Positions 6,198 to 12,812 of a stretch of 12,885 nt of DNA are shown one piece after another (positions within the stretch are counted from its first letter, which is position 1; the number at the start of each line of letters is the position of its first letter). Origin of the DNA: Tissierella_B sp964485455 (GTDB lineage: Bacteria; Bacillota; Clostridia; Tissierellales; Tissierellaceae); NCBI GenBank assembly GCA_964485455.1, contig CAZAJU010000059.1, positions 1 to 12,885 on the forward strand. The letters run 5' to 3'. The position numbers were made by a program, and so were the translations under genes. The notes beneath the pieces were generated by a model. It ran no database searches. It was not told where the DNA came from and worked only from the letters and a program-made list of their open reading frames with translations.

Positions 6198-8003
6198 ATG
6201 GAGCTTAATGAAATTTTAGAAAGAAAAGATATAAATGATGAATATAAATGGGATTTAGAATCCATGTATGATAACTTGGATAAATGGAATAGTGATTATG
6301 AAAAAGCTGAAAAACTTAAGGATGATTTTGAAACTCATAGAGGAAATGTTTCCTTAAGTAGTGAGAATCTATATAGGGCACTTAAGGATAGAGAGGACCT
6401 ATATAGAGTTATTGAGAATATGTACTCCTATGCACATATGAAGCTTGACGAGGATACTAGAAATTCAACTTTTCAAGAGTTAAGTGACCGAGCGATGAAC
6501 CTTTATGTAGAAATATCAGATAGGGTATCCTTTGTTACTCCAGAGATTCTTACTATAGATGAAGGGACTCTAGAGAAATATATTGAAGAGAATGATGATC
6601 TAAAACTTTATAGACAACTACTTGAGGATATATTTAGGGAAAAGAAACATGTGCTTTCAGCAAGGGAGGAATCAATTCTTGCTCAATTTGGTGAGGTAGT
6701 AGGTGCATCAAATAAAATCTTTTCAATGTTAAATGATGCTGACTTAAAGTTTCCTATGATAAAGGATGAAAATGGGGTTGATGTTGAGATAACTTCAGGT
6801 AATTTTATTCCATTGATGGAATCGAAAAACCGTGAAGTTAGAAAAGCAGCTTTTACAGAGCTCTATAAGACTTATAATAGCTTTAAAAATACATTTGCTG
6901 CATCCTTAAATGGAGATTTAAAAGGTCATATAGTAAATTCAAAGTTAAGAAATTATGAAAATAGTAGGCAAGCTGCCTTAAGTTCTGATAATATTCCCTT
7001 AAGTGTATATGACAATCTTTTATTGGCAATTCATGAGAATTTGGATACTCTGCATAGATATATGGATATTCGTAAAAATGTATTGGGTTTAGATGAGCTT
7101 CATATGTATGATCTTTACGTACCAATAGTTCAGGATGTGGAGTTTAATATTCCATTTACTGAAGGTGTTGAAATAATCAAGAAGGCATTACAACCTTTGG
7201 GAAAAGAATATAATGAGGGAATGGAAGAAGGATTTAACTCAGGTTGGATAGATATTTATGAAAACAGAGGGAAGAGATCAGGAGCCTATTCAGGTGGTTC
7301 ATATGATTCAAAACCATATATTTTGTTGAACTATCATGATACTTTGGATAATGTATTTACTGTAGCCCACGAAATGGGACACTCTATGCATAGCTATTTT
7401 ACTAGAAAAAATCAGCCTTATGTATATGGGAATTATAGCATTTTTGTGGCAGAAGTTGCTTCAACAGCAAATGAATGCTTGTTGTTAGATTATATGCTAA
7501 AAAATGTTAAGGACAGAAATGAAAAGCTATATCTTTTGAACCATTATTTAGAATCCTTTAGAACTACTGTATTTAGACAGGCAATGTTTGCTGAATTTGA
7601 AAAGCTTATCCATGAGCATTTGGAGAATGGAGGGGCTATGACAGCCGACTATCTATGCGAAACCTATAAAGAACTTAATAAACTATATTATGGAAATAAT
7701 GTAGTTGTCGATGAAGAAATAGCAATTGAATGGGCTAGAATACCTCATTTCTACTATGATTACTACGTTTATCAATACGCTACAGGCTTTTCAGCAGCTG
7801 TGGCTCTATCTCAAAAGATTCTTAATGAAGGAGATTCTGCCGTAGAGGACTATTTAACGTTCTTAAAGAGCGGATCCAGTGATTATCCGATTAATGTACT
7901 CAGAAAAGCAGGAGTAGATATGCAAACACCTGAGCCTGTTAATAATGCTATGAAGCTTTTTAAAAAGCTGGTAAATCAATTCGAAGAGTTGCTATTAAGC
8001 TAA
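6198..8003 (+). CDS. pepF: Oligoendopeptidase F (M3B zinc metallopeptidase)
   Basis: This 601-residue protein is full length for PepF. The zinc site is HEMGH (H391, E392, H395), with the third ligand probably E419 in AEVAST. SGAYSGG and PYILLNYHDTLDNVFTVAHE precede the site, and HFYYDYYVYQYATGFSAA lies near the C-terminus, all characteristic of M3B. The protein has no signal peptide and should act in the cytoplasm, cutting oligopeptides of roughly 7-17 residues, probably for peptide recycling. ATG 6198 is preceded by AGGAGG at 6186-6191, which overlaps the pbpA stop; the in-frame TTG 6177 inside pbpA has no ribosome site. The gene is last in the FHA-rodA-pbpA operon and a strong terminator follows. 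A role in wall-peptide turnover is possible but speculative. Confidence 0.93.
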   Translation: MELNEILERKDINDEYKWDLESMYDNLDKWNSDYEKAEKLKDDFETHRGNVSLSSENLYRALKDREDLYRVIENMYSYAHMKLDEDTRNSTFQELSDRAMNLYVEISDRVSFVTPEILTIDEGTLEKYIEENDDLKLYRQLLEDIFREKKHVLSAREESILAQFGEVVGASNKIFSMLNDADLKFPMIKDENGVDVEITSGNFIPLMESKNREVRKAAFTELYKTYNSFKNTFAASLNGDLKGHIVNSKLRNYENSRQAALSSDNIPLSVYDNLLLAIHENLDTLHRYMDIRKNVLGLDELHMYDLYVPIVQDVEFNIPFTEGVEIIKKALQPLGKEYNEGMEEGFNSGWIDIYENRGKRSGAYSGGSYDSKPYILLNYHDTLDNVFTVAHEMGHSMHSYFTRKNQPYVYGNYSIFVAEVASTANECLLLDYMLKNVKDRNEKLYLLNHYLESFRTTVFRQAMFAEFEKLIHEHLENGGAMTADYLCETYKELNKLYYGNNVVVDEEIAIEWARIPHFYYDYYVYQYATGFSAAVALSQKILNEGDSAVEDYLTFLKSGSSDYPINVLRKAGVDMQTPEPVNNAMKLFKKLVNQFEELLLS

Positions 8004-8036
8004 AAGAAGAGCCTTTAGGCTCTTCTTTAGTTTTTT
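8003..8036. terminator. Strong intrinsic terminator after pepF, shared with nadK
   Basis: An 11-bp perfect stem, AAAGAAGAGCC with GGCTCTTCTTT around TTTA, is followed on the plus strand by AG and six T. It starts at the last base of the pepF stop. On the minus strand the hairpin is followed by TTAGC, a weaker tract, but it sits 7 bases beyond the nadK stop and may also end that transcript. Confidence 0.88.
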
Positions 8037-8844
8037 ACAGGAACTTGCTTTTTAAATTATCCCAATAAATATTTTTACTAAGATTTATTTTGTATACCTT
8101 TTTTTCTGATATCTTAAGCTTGATGTCTACTATATCATCATATCTAAATTCCATCCCATCATTAACTATAAGTATGGAATTTTCATATCTGAATTCAGGT
8201 TTTATATGTATAGGCAAATCTCCTGGGATAACTATGCTTGTTGGCAAGGATCTATAAGCCTTTGAGTTAATAGGAGAAAGTGGAGTTATCTGCAACGATT
8301 GTAAAGAAGGATATATTATACTACCTCCGCTAGAAAAGTTGTATGCTGTACTACCTGCTGGTGTAGATATTATTACACCATCACCACTAAATTTTTGAAG
8401 AAGATTGCCATCAATAAACATTGAAAGATGAACAACCTTAGATTTTATTCCCTTAATTACAATTTCGTTTATTCCAGTCAATATAAAGCATTTATTTTTT
8501 GTACATACATGTGCTTCTACAAGATGAAGTTCTTCCACTGTATATTCCTTATTTGTATACTTATCTACGAATTCCTTCATATTTGATGGAGATACTTCTT
8601 GAAAGAAGCCAAGATGTCCTGTATTTATGCCTACAAATGGGGTGGTAGGGAATTTATGTTTATGAATTGATCTTAAAAATGCACCATCACCACCTATGCA
8701 AATATTAAGTTCTGCATCTGGGTTATAATCTTCAGTTGTTATAAAGCCTTTTTCTTCTAGAATATCTATAAGTTTTATCTTAGTGTTTCTAGATTCATAA
8801 TTTCTATTTGAAATTATATTTATCACTCGATTAGTAATACTCAA
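8035..8844 (-). CDS. nadK: NAD kinase, Bacillus-type short form
   Basis: A 269-residue NAD kinase, which makes NADP from NAD and ATP in the cytoplasm. The motifs are complete: GGDG (51-54, catalytic D53), INTGHLGFF (73-81), the NE pair (126-127), SGDGVIISTPAGSTAYNFSS (153-172) and SGG (172-174). I chose TTG 8844 because GGAGGT (8851-8856) lies exactly 6 bases upstream and the sequence then begins with the usual short lead into VINIISNRN. An in-frame TTG at 8898 would add 18 residues, overlaps the region of the -35/-10 elements, and lacks a ribosome site. Length and the S/SGGSIIYPS pattern match the 265-residue Bacillus paralogs more than the 290-residue enterobacterial form. It is divergent from the RluD-family gene and converges on pepF. 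Confidence 0.93.
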   Translation of the reverse strand: MSITNRVINIISNRNYESRNTKIKLIDILEEKGFITTEDYNPDAELNICIGGDGAFLRSIHKHKFPTTPFVGINTGHLGFFQEVSPSNMKEFVDKYTNKEYTVEELHLVEAHVCTKNKCFILTGINEIVIKGIKSKVVHLSMFIDGNLLQKFSGDGVIISTPAGSTAYNFSSGGSIIYPSLQSLQITPLSPINSKAYRSLPTSIVIPGDLPIHIKPEFRYENSILIVNDGMEFRYDDIVDIKLKISEKKVYKINLSKNIYWDNLKSKFL

Positions 8845-8850
8845 GTTTCT

Positions 8851-8856
8851 ACCTCC
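8851..8856 (-). promoter_or_regulatory. Ribosome binding site that fixes the TTG start of nadK
   Basis: The plus-strand ACCTCC reads GGAGGT on the minus strand, 6 bases before TTG 8844. This is the only good Shine-Dalgarno match near the nadK start and decides the N-terminus. Confidence 0.8.
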
Positions 8857-8889
8857 ACTGTATCTAACCTTTTCTTTAAATTGCCCTGA

Positions 8890-8918
8890 TTGATTCAAAC
8901 TCTATTATATTATATAAT
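8890..8918 (+). promoter_or_regulatory. Sigma-A promoter of the RluD-family gene
   Basis: TTGATT (8890-8895), a 17-base spacer and a perfect TATAAT (8913-8918) predict a start near 8925, about 18 bases before ATG 8943. The -10 lies within a 14-base perfect palindrome, ATATTATATAATAT (8907-8920). Confidence 0.7.
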
Positions 8919-8932
8919 ATTAAAAAAAGTAA
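8904..8932 (-). promoter_or_regulatory. Candidate divergent promoter of nadK
   Basis: On the minus strand TATAAT (8909-8904) lies 17 bases from TTACTT (8932-8927), a weak -35. A start near 8897 would leave a leader of about 50 bases before TTG 8844. The elements overlap the plus-strand promoter, so polymerase could occupy only one at a time. Confidence 0.4.
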
Positions 8933-8942
8933 GGTGGTTATT

Positions 8943-9842
8943 ATGAAAATATATAATGATAGTGAAAATGTAATAAACTTTATATATAATAGAGAAGGCT
9001 CAAACCTAGAAGATTTCCTTGAAACTCAGCAAATATCAGGAAGATTATTTAGAAAGCTCTATAAGGAAAAAATGATTCTAGTTAATGGAAAATTTCAGCG
9101 GAAGGGACTTATACTTCAAAAAGGAGATAAAATTACCCTCTTAATGGCCGATGAAACTGAGAATATAGAGCCCGAAGAAATGAACTTGGATATTGTATAT
9201 GAGGATTATGACCTTTTAATCCTAAATAAACAACCAAATATCGTCGTTCATCCTACCAAGTCACATCAAAGTAATACTCTATCAAATGGTATTGCATTTT
9301 ACTTTAAGAAAAACAACATAAAGAAAAAGATCAGATTTGTTAACCGCTTAGATATGGATACTACTGGATTACTTATAATTGCGAAGAACTCCTATGCTCA
9401 TCAACAGATGGCCCTTCAATTTGAGGACAATACCGTTGAAAAGAAGTACCTTGCCATAGTAAGTGGTATTATAGAAAAAGATGAAGGAACTATCGATTTA
9501 CCTATAGGTAGAGAGGAAGACAGAAGCGTAAAAAAAACCGTTACAGAATCAGGTCAAGATGCAAGAACTAGCTATAGGATTGTTGAAAGATATAAAAATG
9601 CTACTTTGGTGGAGGTACAAATTCATACGGGTAGATCACATCAGATACGTGTGCATATGGAGCATTTAGGACATCCAATAATTGGAGATAGCCTGTATTT
9701 CGAAAAAAGTGAACTGATTTCTAGACAAGCTCTCCATTCTTATTATCTTAAAGCTATTCATCCACGGACTAAAAAACCTATAGAATTTAAGGCGCCCTTG
9801 CCTTATGATATGATAAACCTAATAAACCTAATGAAGGATTAG
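8943..9842 (+). CDS. RluD-family pseudouridine synthase (RluA/YjbO-like)
   Basis: This 299-residue protein has an N-terminal S4-like RNA-binding region (about 17-70, with SGRLFRKLYKEKMILVNGK) and a catalytic domain. The domain contains LLILNKQPNIVVHPT (91-105), VNRLDMDTTGLLIIAKN (133-149, catalytic D137), and HTGRSHQIRVHMEHLGHPIIGD (228-249). It should isomerise specific uridines in rRNA or tRNA; the exact site cannot be read from sequence. The usual HRLD histidine is Asn here, a change outside the catalytic Asp. ATG 8943 follows AAGGTGG at 8931-8937; the GTG at 8934 overlaps that site and is unlikely. Its neighbour nadK is conserved in Bacillus (yjbN-yjbO), there in tandem. The last codons form one arm of its terminator. 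Confidence 0.92.
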   Translation: MKIYNDSENVINFIYNREGSNLEDFLETQQISGRLFRKLYKEKMILVNGKFQRKGLILQKGDKITLLMADETENIEPEEMNLDIVYEDYDLLILNKQPNIVVHPTKSHQSNTLSNGIAFYFKKNNIKKKIRFVNRLDMDTTGLLIIAKNSYAHQQMALQFEDNTVEKKYLAIVSGIIEKDEGTIDLPIGREEDRSVKKTVTESGQDARTSYRIVERYKNATLVEVQIHTGRSHQIRVHMEHLGHPIIGDSLYFEKSELISRQALHSYYLKAIHPRTKKPIEFKAPLPYDMINLINLMKD

Positions 9843-9867
9843 ACTTCATTAGGTTTATTTGTTTTTT
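9821..9867. terminator. Strong terminator, its left arm formed by the end of the RluD-family gene
   Basis: AATAAACCTAATGAAG (9821-9836) pairs perfectly over 16 bp with CTTCATTAGGTTTATT (9844-9859), then TG and six T. The left arm encodes the final residues before the stop at 9840-9842. The right arm overlaps the stop of the convergent gene at 9855, so the hairpin probably serves both directions. Confidence 0.88.
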
Positions 9868-10445
9868 GGGCCATCCAATAGCATGAAAATATCCATCATC
9901 TTTTTCATATCCTTAATTTTTTCTTTATCCTTTTCGCTGCTTCCTTCCATAAAAGCCTCCATCAAGGACATAAGACTTTCTTTATCCGAAAGTAAGTCCT
10001 TGTTGCGGCTTACTTGGTTATAAGTAGATATAATTTTTTTGTATCTGTCCATATTGACTACTAAATCCATTACCATTCCAAGACTTTCTCTATCTGAACC
10101 CTTTATTTCATCCTGGACAACTGAAGTGATTTTTTTAAGTCTTTCCTTAGAATCCATATTCAGTGGATTAATTTTGTCAGTTTCTTCTGTTTTTAAATAA
10201 TCTACAGTTTCAATTAAATGAATGGTCTTCTCCACCAAAGAAATAGATTTACGCATCAAATAAGCATATTCAATAGGCAAGATGGGATATATTTTTTTTG
10301 CTATTTTAAGCTTTGTCTTAGTATATTGAGGGTTTATTTCCATGGTATTTAAGTAGTCATACATACTATGTAGAGGCTCTCCTGAAACATTGAAACTATC
10401 ATTTTGGGTTAGATAAAGAACTAATAACAATAAAGGGGTATCCAT
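9855..10445 (-). CDS. Hypothetical helical protein
   Basis: I do not recognise this 196-residue protein. It starts with a short hydrophobic stretch (about 2-12, PLLLLVLYLT) that is too short and too quickly followed by polar residues for a convincing signal peptide. The rest is predicted mostly helical and charged, with Met-rich amphipathic helices near the C-terminus (about 118-190: ESLGMVMDLVVNMDRY, SLMSLMEAFMEG, KDMKKMMDIFMLL). It has no Cys and no obvious catalytic motif, so a structural or adaptor role is more likely than an enzyme. GGAGGT (minus strand of 10453-10458) lies 7 bases before ATG 10445. It is divergent from the small gene at 10576 and converges on the RluD-family gene. Confidence 0.8.
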   Translation of the reverse strand: MDTPLLLLVLYLTQNDSFNVSGEPLHSMYDYLNTMEINPQYTKTKLKIAKKIYPILPIEYAYLMRKSISLVEKTIHLIETVDYLKTEETDKINPLNMDSKERLKKITSVVQDEIKGSDRESLGMVMDLVVNMDRYKKIISTYNQVSRNKDLLSDKESLMSLMEAFMEGSSEKDKEKIKDMKKMMDIFMLLDGPKNK

Positions 10446-10475
10446 ATATTTTACCTCCTAACTCCTCATGTCTAT

Positions 10476-10481
10476 ATTATA
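10476..10481 (-). promoter_or_regulatory. Candidate -10 element for the 196-residue gene
   Basis: A perfect TATAAT on the minus strand lies about 30 bases before ATG 10445. The -35 is weak: TAGAAC at 19 bases, or GAACCT at 17. The placement is right but the promoter is not strong by sequence. Confidence 0.4.
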
Positions 10482-10575
10482 TGTTTATTAAAGAGGAAAG
10501 GTTCTATAGTCTGGAATAATAATAAAACATACTTCATAGATTTAAGAATAGTAAGATAAAGAAGGAGGAATAAAT

Positions 10576-10854
10576 TTGAGTAACAGGGATGAATTTATTA
10601 AGTCAATGAAGGAAAATATTCCAGATCAAGAGCAATTAAAAGTTGTTGAAAAATTAGCTGAGGAGTATAAGGATAAAAGCGATAAAGAAATATTTTTTGA
10701 AATTATTAAAATCAACAAGGAGATGGAAGAGGGATTAAGTCCTGAAAAATACAAGGAAATTTTAGGTAAGCTTGAAAGTATCAGGCCATTATTATCTGAA
10801 GATCAAAATAAGAAACTAGATTTAGTAATCAAAGCACTTAAAAATAAGGATTAA
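10576..10854 (+). CDS. Small acidic helical hypothetical protein, TTG start
   Basis: A 92-residue, highly charged, Cys-free protein that should be almost all helix. It has a stretch of Lys/Glu-rich heptad-like segments (residues 20-50) and a C-terminal LSEDQNKKLDLVIKALKNK. There is no membrane helix and no family I recognise. The TTG start at 10576 is well supported by AAGGAGG at 10562-10568, 7 bases upstream, and no in-frame ATG exists nearby upstream. It is divergent from the 196-residue gene across 130 bases, has its own terminator, and is therefore probably monocistronic. The two neighbours share a general style (helical, Lys/Glu/Met-rich, ending in a DxxKKhhD-type helix), but I cannot claim homology. 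Confidence 0.78.
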   Translation: MSNRDEFIKSMKENIPDQEQLKVVEKLAEEYKDKSDKEIFFEIIKINKEMEEGLSPEKYKEILGKLESIRPLLSEDQNKKLDLVIKALKNKD

Positions 10855-10860
10855 TCAAAG

Positions 10861-10881
10861 AACAGGCGCTGCCTGTTTTTT
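10861..10881 (+). terminator. Intrinsic terminator after the 92-residue gene
   Basis: AACAGGC pairs with GCCTGTT around GCT, and the stem runs into six T (10876-10881). It begins 6 bases after the stop at 10854, so the downstream ftsH gene needs its own promoter. Confidence 0.82.
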
Positions 10882-10915
10882 GGTTTTCCGATGAAATGAT
10901 GCCATATAGAGGAAA

Positions 10916-10944
10916 TGGACTTGCTATATCTAGGGTGCTATAAT
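10916..10944 (+). promoter_or_regulatory. Extended -10 sigma-A promoter of ftsH
   Basis: TGGACT (10916-10921), a 17-base spacer and TATAAT (10939-10944) preceded by TGC (extended -10) predict a start near 10951. That gives a leader of about 36 bases before GTG 10987. Confidence 0.65.
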
Positions 10945-10986
10945 GATTTATAGAAGCTTTAAACTATACACACACTAATAGAAAGG

Positions 10987-12759
10987 GTGACAATTATAAA
11001 AAGGAATAAAGCATTTGTACTTATTCTTATACTAGTTATAGCTTTGATATCGGGAATTTTTTTATATTCAAATAGTAAAGATAAAGTAGATATAATATCA
11101 TATAATATGTTCTTGCAGCTTCTTAATAAAGGAGCTGTAAAAGAGGTATATATGGGCCAGGATTCAAAGTTAGAGGTTATTCTTAAGAACGGGAGAAAAG
11201 CTATAACCGACAATCCTAGAACCGAAGGGTTTAAGGAAAAGCTATTAATACAGAATGTATTAGTTCATGAAAAGGATTTTAGGTCAAGTGATGTCATAAT
11301 GCCAGTTATTATACTATTATCCTTATTGACCATGGTGATTATTTCCATTAAAAATGGTTTCTCAGGCCAAGCTGAAAAAGAAATGGCATCTATTTCCAAG
11401 ATGGATGAAAGCATGCCATCAATTGACGTATGTTTAGAGGATGTAGCAGGAAATGAGGAGGCTAAACGCTCTCTTGGTGAAATGGTAGACTTCATAAAGA
11501 ATCCTGAGGACTATATGAAATTTGGTGCAAGGATGCCAAGAGGGGTCTTACTTTATGGACCTCCTGGAACAGGTAAGACTCTTTTAGCAAAAGCCTTTGC
11601 TGGCGAAGCAAATGTACCTTTTTATGCGGTTTCTGGGTCTGATTTTGTACAGGTATATGCAGGACTAGGAGCAGGTAGAATAAGAGACCTATTTAAAAAG
11701 GCCAGAGGCGCAGGTAAGTCAGTTATCTTCATAGATGAAATAGACTGTATAGGAAAGAAACGTAAAGGTAGTGATTTCGGAGGTAGTGAAGAAGGAGATA
11801 GAACCCTGAATGCTCTTCTTACGGAGATGTCTGGTTTCAAGGAAAATGAAGGTGTCATAGTGGTTGCGGCAACCAATAGAATTGATGTACTTGATGAAGC
11901 TTTACTGAGACCTGGTAGATTTGATAGACAATTAGAGGTTGAATTGCCAGATGTAAATGCGAGATATAGAATTTTAAGCCTTCATAGTAAAAACAAGCCA
12001 TTGAGTGAAGAAATTGACTTGAGAAAACTTGCTGAGGAAACTATATTTTTCAGTGGTGCTCAATTAGAAAGCTTATTGAACGAAGCAGCTATCATGGCAG
12101 TAAAAGGTAAAGATAAAGATATAACTAAAGAACATATCGAGAAGTCTTACTATAAACTTCTTGTTGGCGATGAAAAGTTGGAAAGAAGTCATATTGATAA
12201 AAAGGATAAGGAGATAACAGCTTATCATGAAGCAGGCCACGCACTAATAGCAAAATTAGTAGACAATAAAAATAGGGTAACAAGGGTAAGTATAATCCCA
12301 AGTACAAGAGGAGTTGGCGGCTTCAGCATCAATATACCTCAAGATAAAATCTATAGAACGAGAAAGGATCTTACTTCAAATATTATGGTTGCATTAGGTG
12401 GTAGAGCAGCAGAGGAGATTATCTATGGTAAAGATTATATTACTACTGGAGCATCCTCAGATTTAGAAAAGGCTACCGAAACAATTATATCAATTGTTGG
12501 AAATCTTGGTATGGATGATGAATTTGGCTTATTAAATCTCAATGCCCTTTCATCTATAGGAATATCTAGTGAAAGCAATCTATTGGGGAGAGCTTCAATC
12601 ATTCTTTCAGAGCTATATCATGATACCATTAGTCTACTGAAGGAGTCCCAAGAATTACTAGAGCGAATGGCTGAAGAACTTTTATTCAAAGAAACCATTG
12701 ATGAAAAAGATATTAATAGAATTTTAGGAATTAGTACAGAGGAGAGTTTAAATAATTAA
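10987..12759 (+). CDS. ftsH: FtsH-family ATP-dependent membrane zinc protease, probable paralog
   Basis: A 590-residue membrane AAA+ protease that degrades membrane and short-lived cytosolic proteins as a hexamer. TM helices lie at about 9-27 and 104-121, enclosing a small extracytoplasmic domain. Walker A is GPPGTGKT (191-198), Walker B VIFIDE (246-251), the second region of homology TNRIDVLDEALLRPGRFDR (296-314, Arg fingers R311/R314). The zinc site is HEAGH (414-418) with D492 in TGASSDLEKAT as third ligand, so both activities should be intact. Several normally strict segments differ: the pore loop is VYAGLGAG instead of the usual MFVGVGAS, and NALLTEMSGF replaces NQLLxEMDGF. The C-terminal tail is short. 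This suggests a second, specialised FtsH rather than the standard one beside tilS/hpt. GTG 10987 is the conventional start but is poorly supported. Confidence 0.9.
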   Translation: MTIIKRNKAFVLILILVIALISGIFLYSNSKDKVDIISYNMFLQLLNKGAVKEVYMGQDSKLEVILKNGRKAITDNPRTEGFKEKLLIQNVLVHEKDFRSSDVIMPVIILLSLLTMVIISIKNGFSGQAEKEMASISKMDESMPSIDVCLEDVAGNEEAKRSLGEMVDFIKNPEDYMKFGARMPRGVLLYGPPGTGKTLLAKAFAGEANVPFYAVSGSDFVQVYAGLGAGRIRDLFKKARGAGKSVIFIDEIDCIGKKRKGSDFGGSEEGDRTLNALLTEMSGFKENEGVIVVAATNRIDVLDEALLRPGRFDRQLEVELPDVNARYRILSLHSKNKPLSEEIDLRKLAEETIFFSGAQLESLLNEAAIMAVKGKDKDITKEHIEKSYYKLLVGDEKLERSHIDKKDKEITAYHEAGHALIAKLVDNKNRVTRVSIIPSTRGVGGFSINIPQDKIYRTRKDLTSNIMVALGGRAAEEIIYGKDYITTGASSDLEKATETIISIVGNLGMDDEFGLLNLNALSSIGISSESNLLGRASIILSELYHDTISLLKESQELLERMAEELLFKETIDEKDINRILGISTEESLNN

Positions 12760-12777
12760 GACATCTTGAATCTTTTA

Positions 12778-12806
12778 TTGAAGAATTCTTATTTATGTTG
12801 TATAAT
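12778..12806 (+). promoter_or_regulatory. Strong sigma-A promoter upstream of the candidate 6S RNA
   Basis: TTGAAG (12778-12783), exactly 17 bases, then a perfect TATAAT (12801-12806). The start is predicted near 12813. A 10-base palindrome, AAGAATTCTT (12781-12790), overlaps the -35 and the spacer. No open reading frame begins just downstream, which fits a non-coding RNA. Confidence 0.75.
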
Positions 12807-12812
12807 GAATAT

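Noticed and set aside
8913..8936. The AT-rich palindrome as a replication or partition site
   Set aside because: The palindrome is fully explained by two opposed -10 boxes; no DnaA boxes or iterons are nearby.
9812..9836. Tandem short repeat (two copies of ATAAACCTA) at the end of the RluD-family gene
   Set aside because: Only two copies within coding sequence (INLINL residues), partly shared with the terminator arm; no sign of a CRISPR or mobile repeat.
11622..11876. Minus-strand open frame inside ftsH (also those at 11265-11495, 10959-11213 and 12125-12307)
   Set aside because: These are shadows of the AAA+ and protease coding sequence, without start signals or recognisable products.
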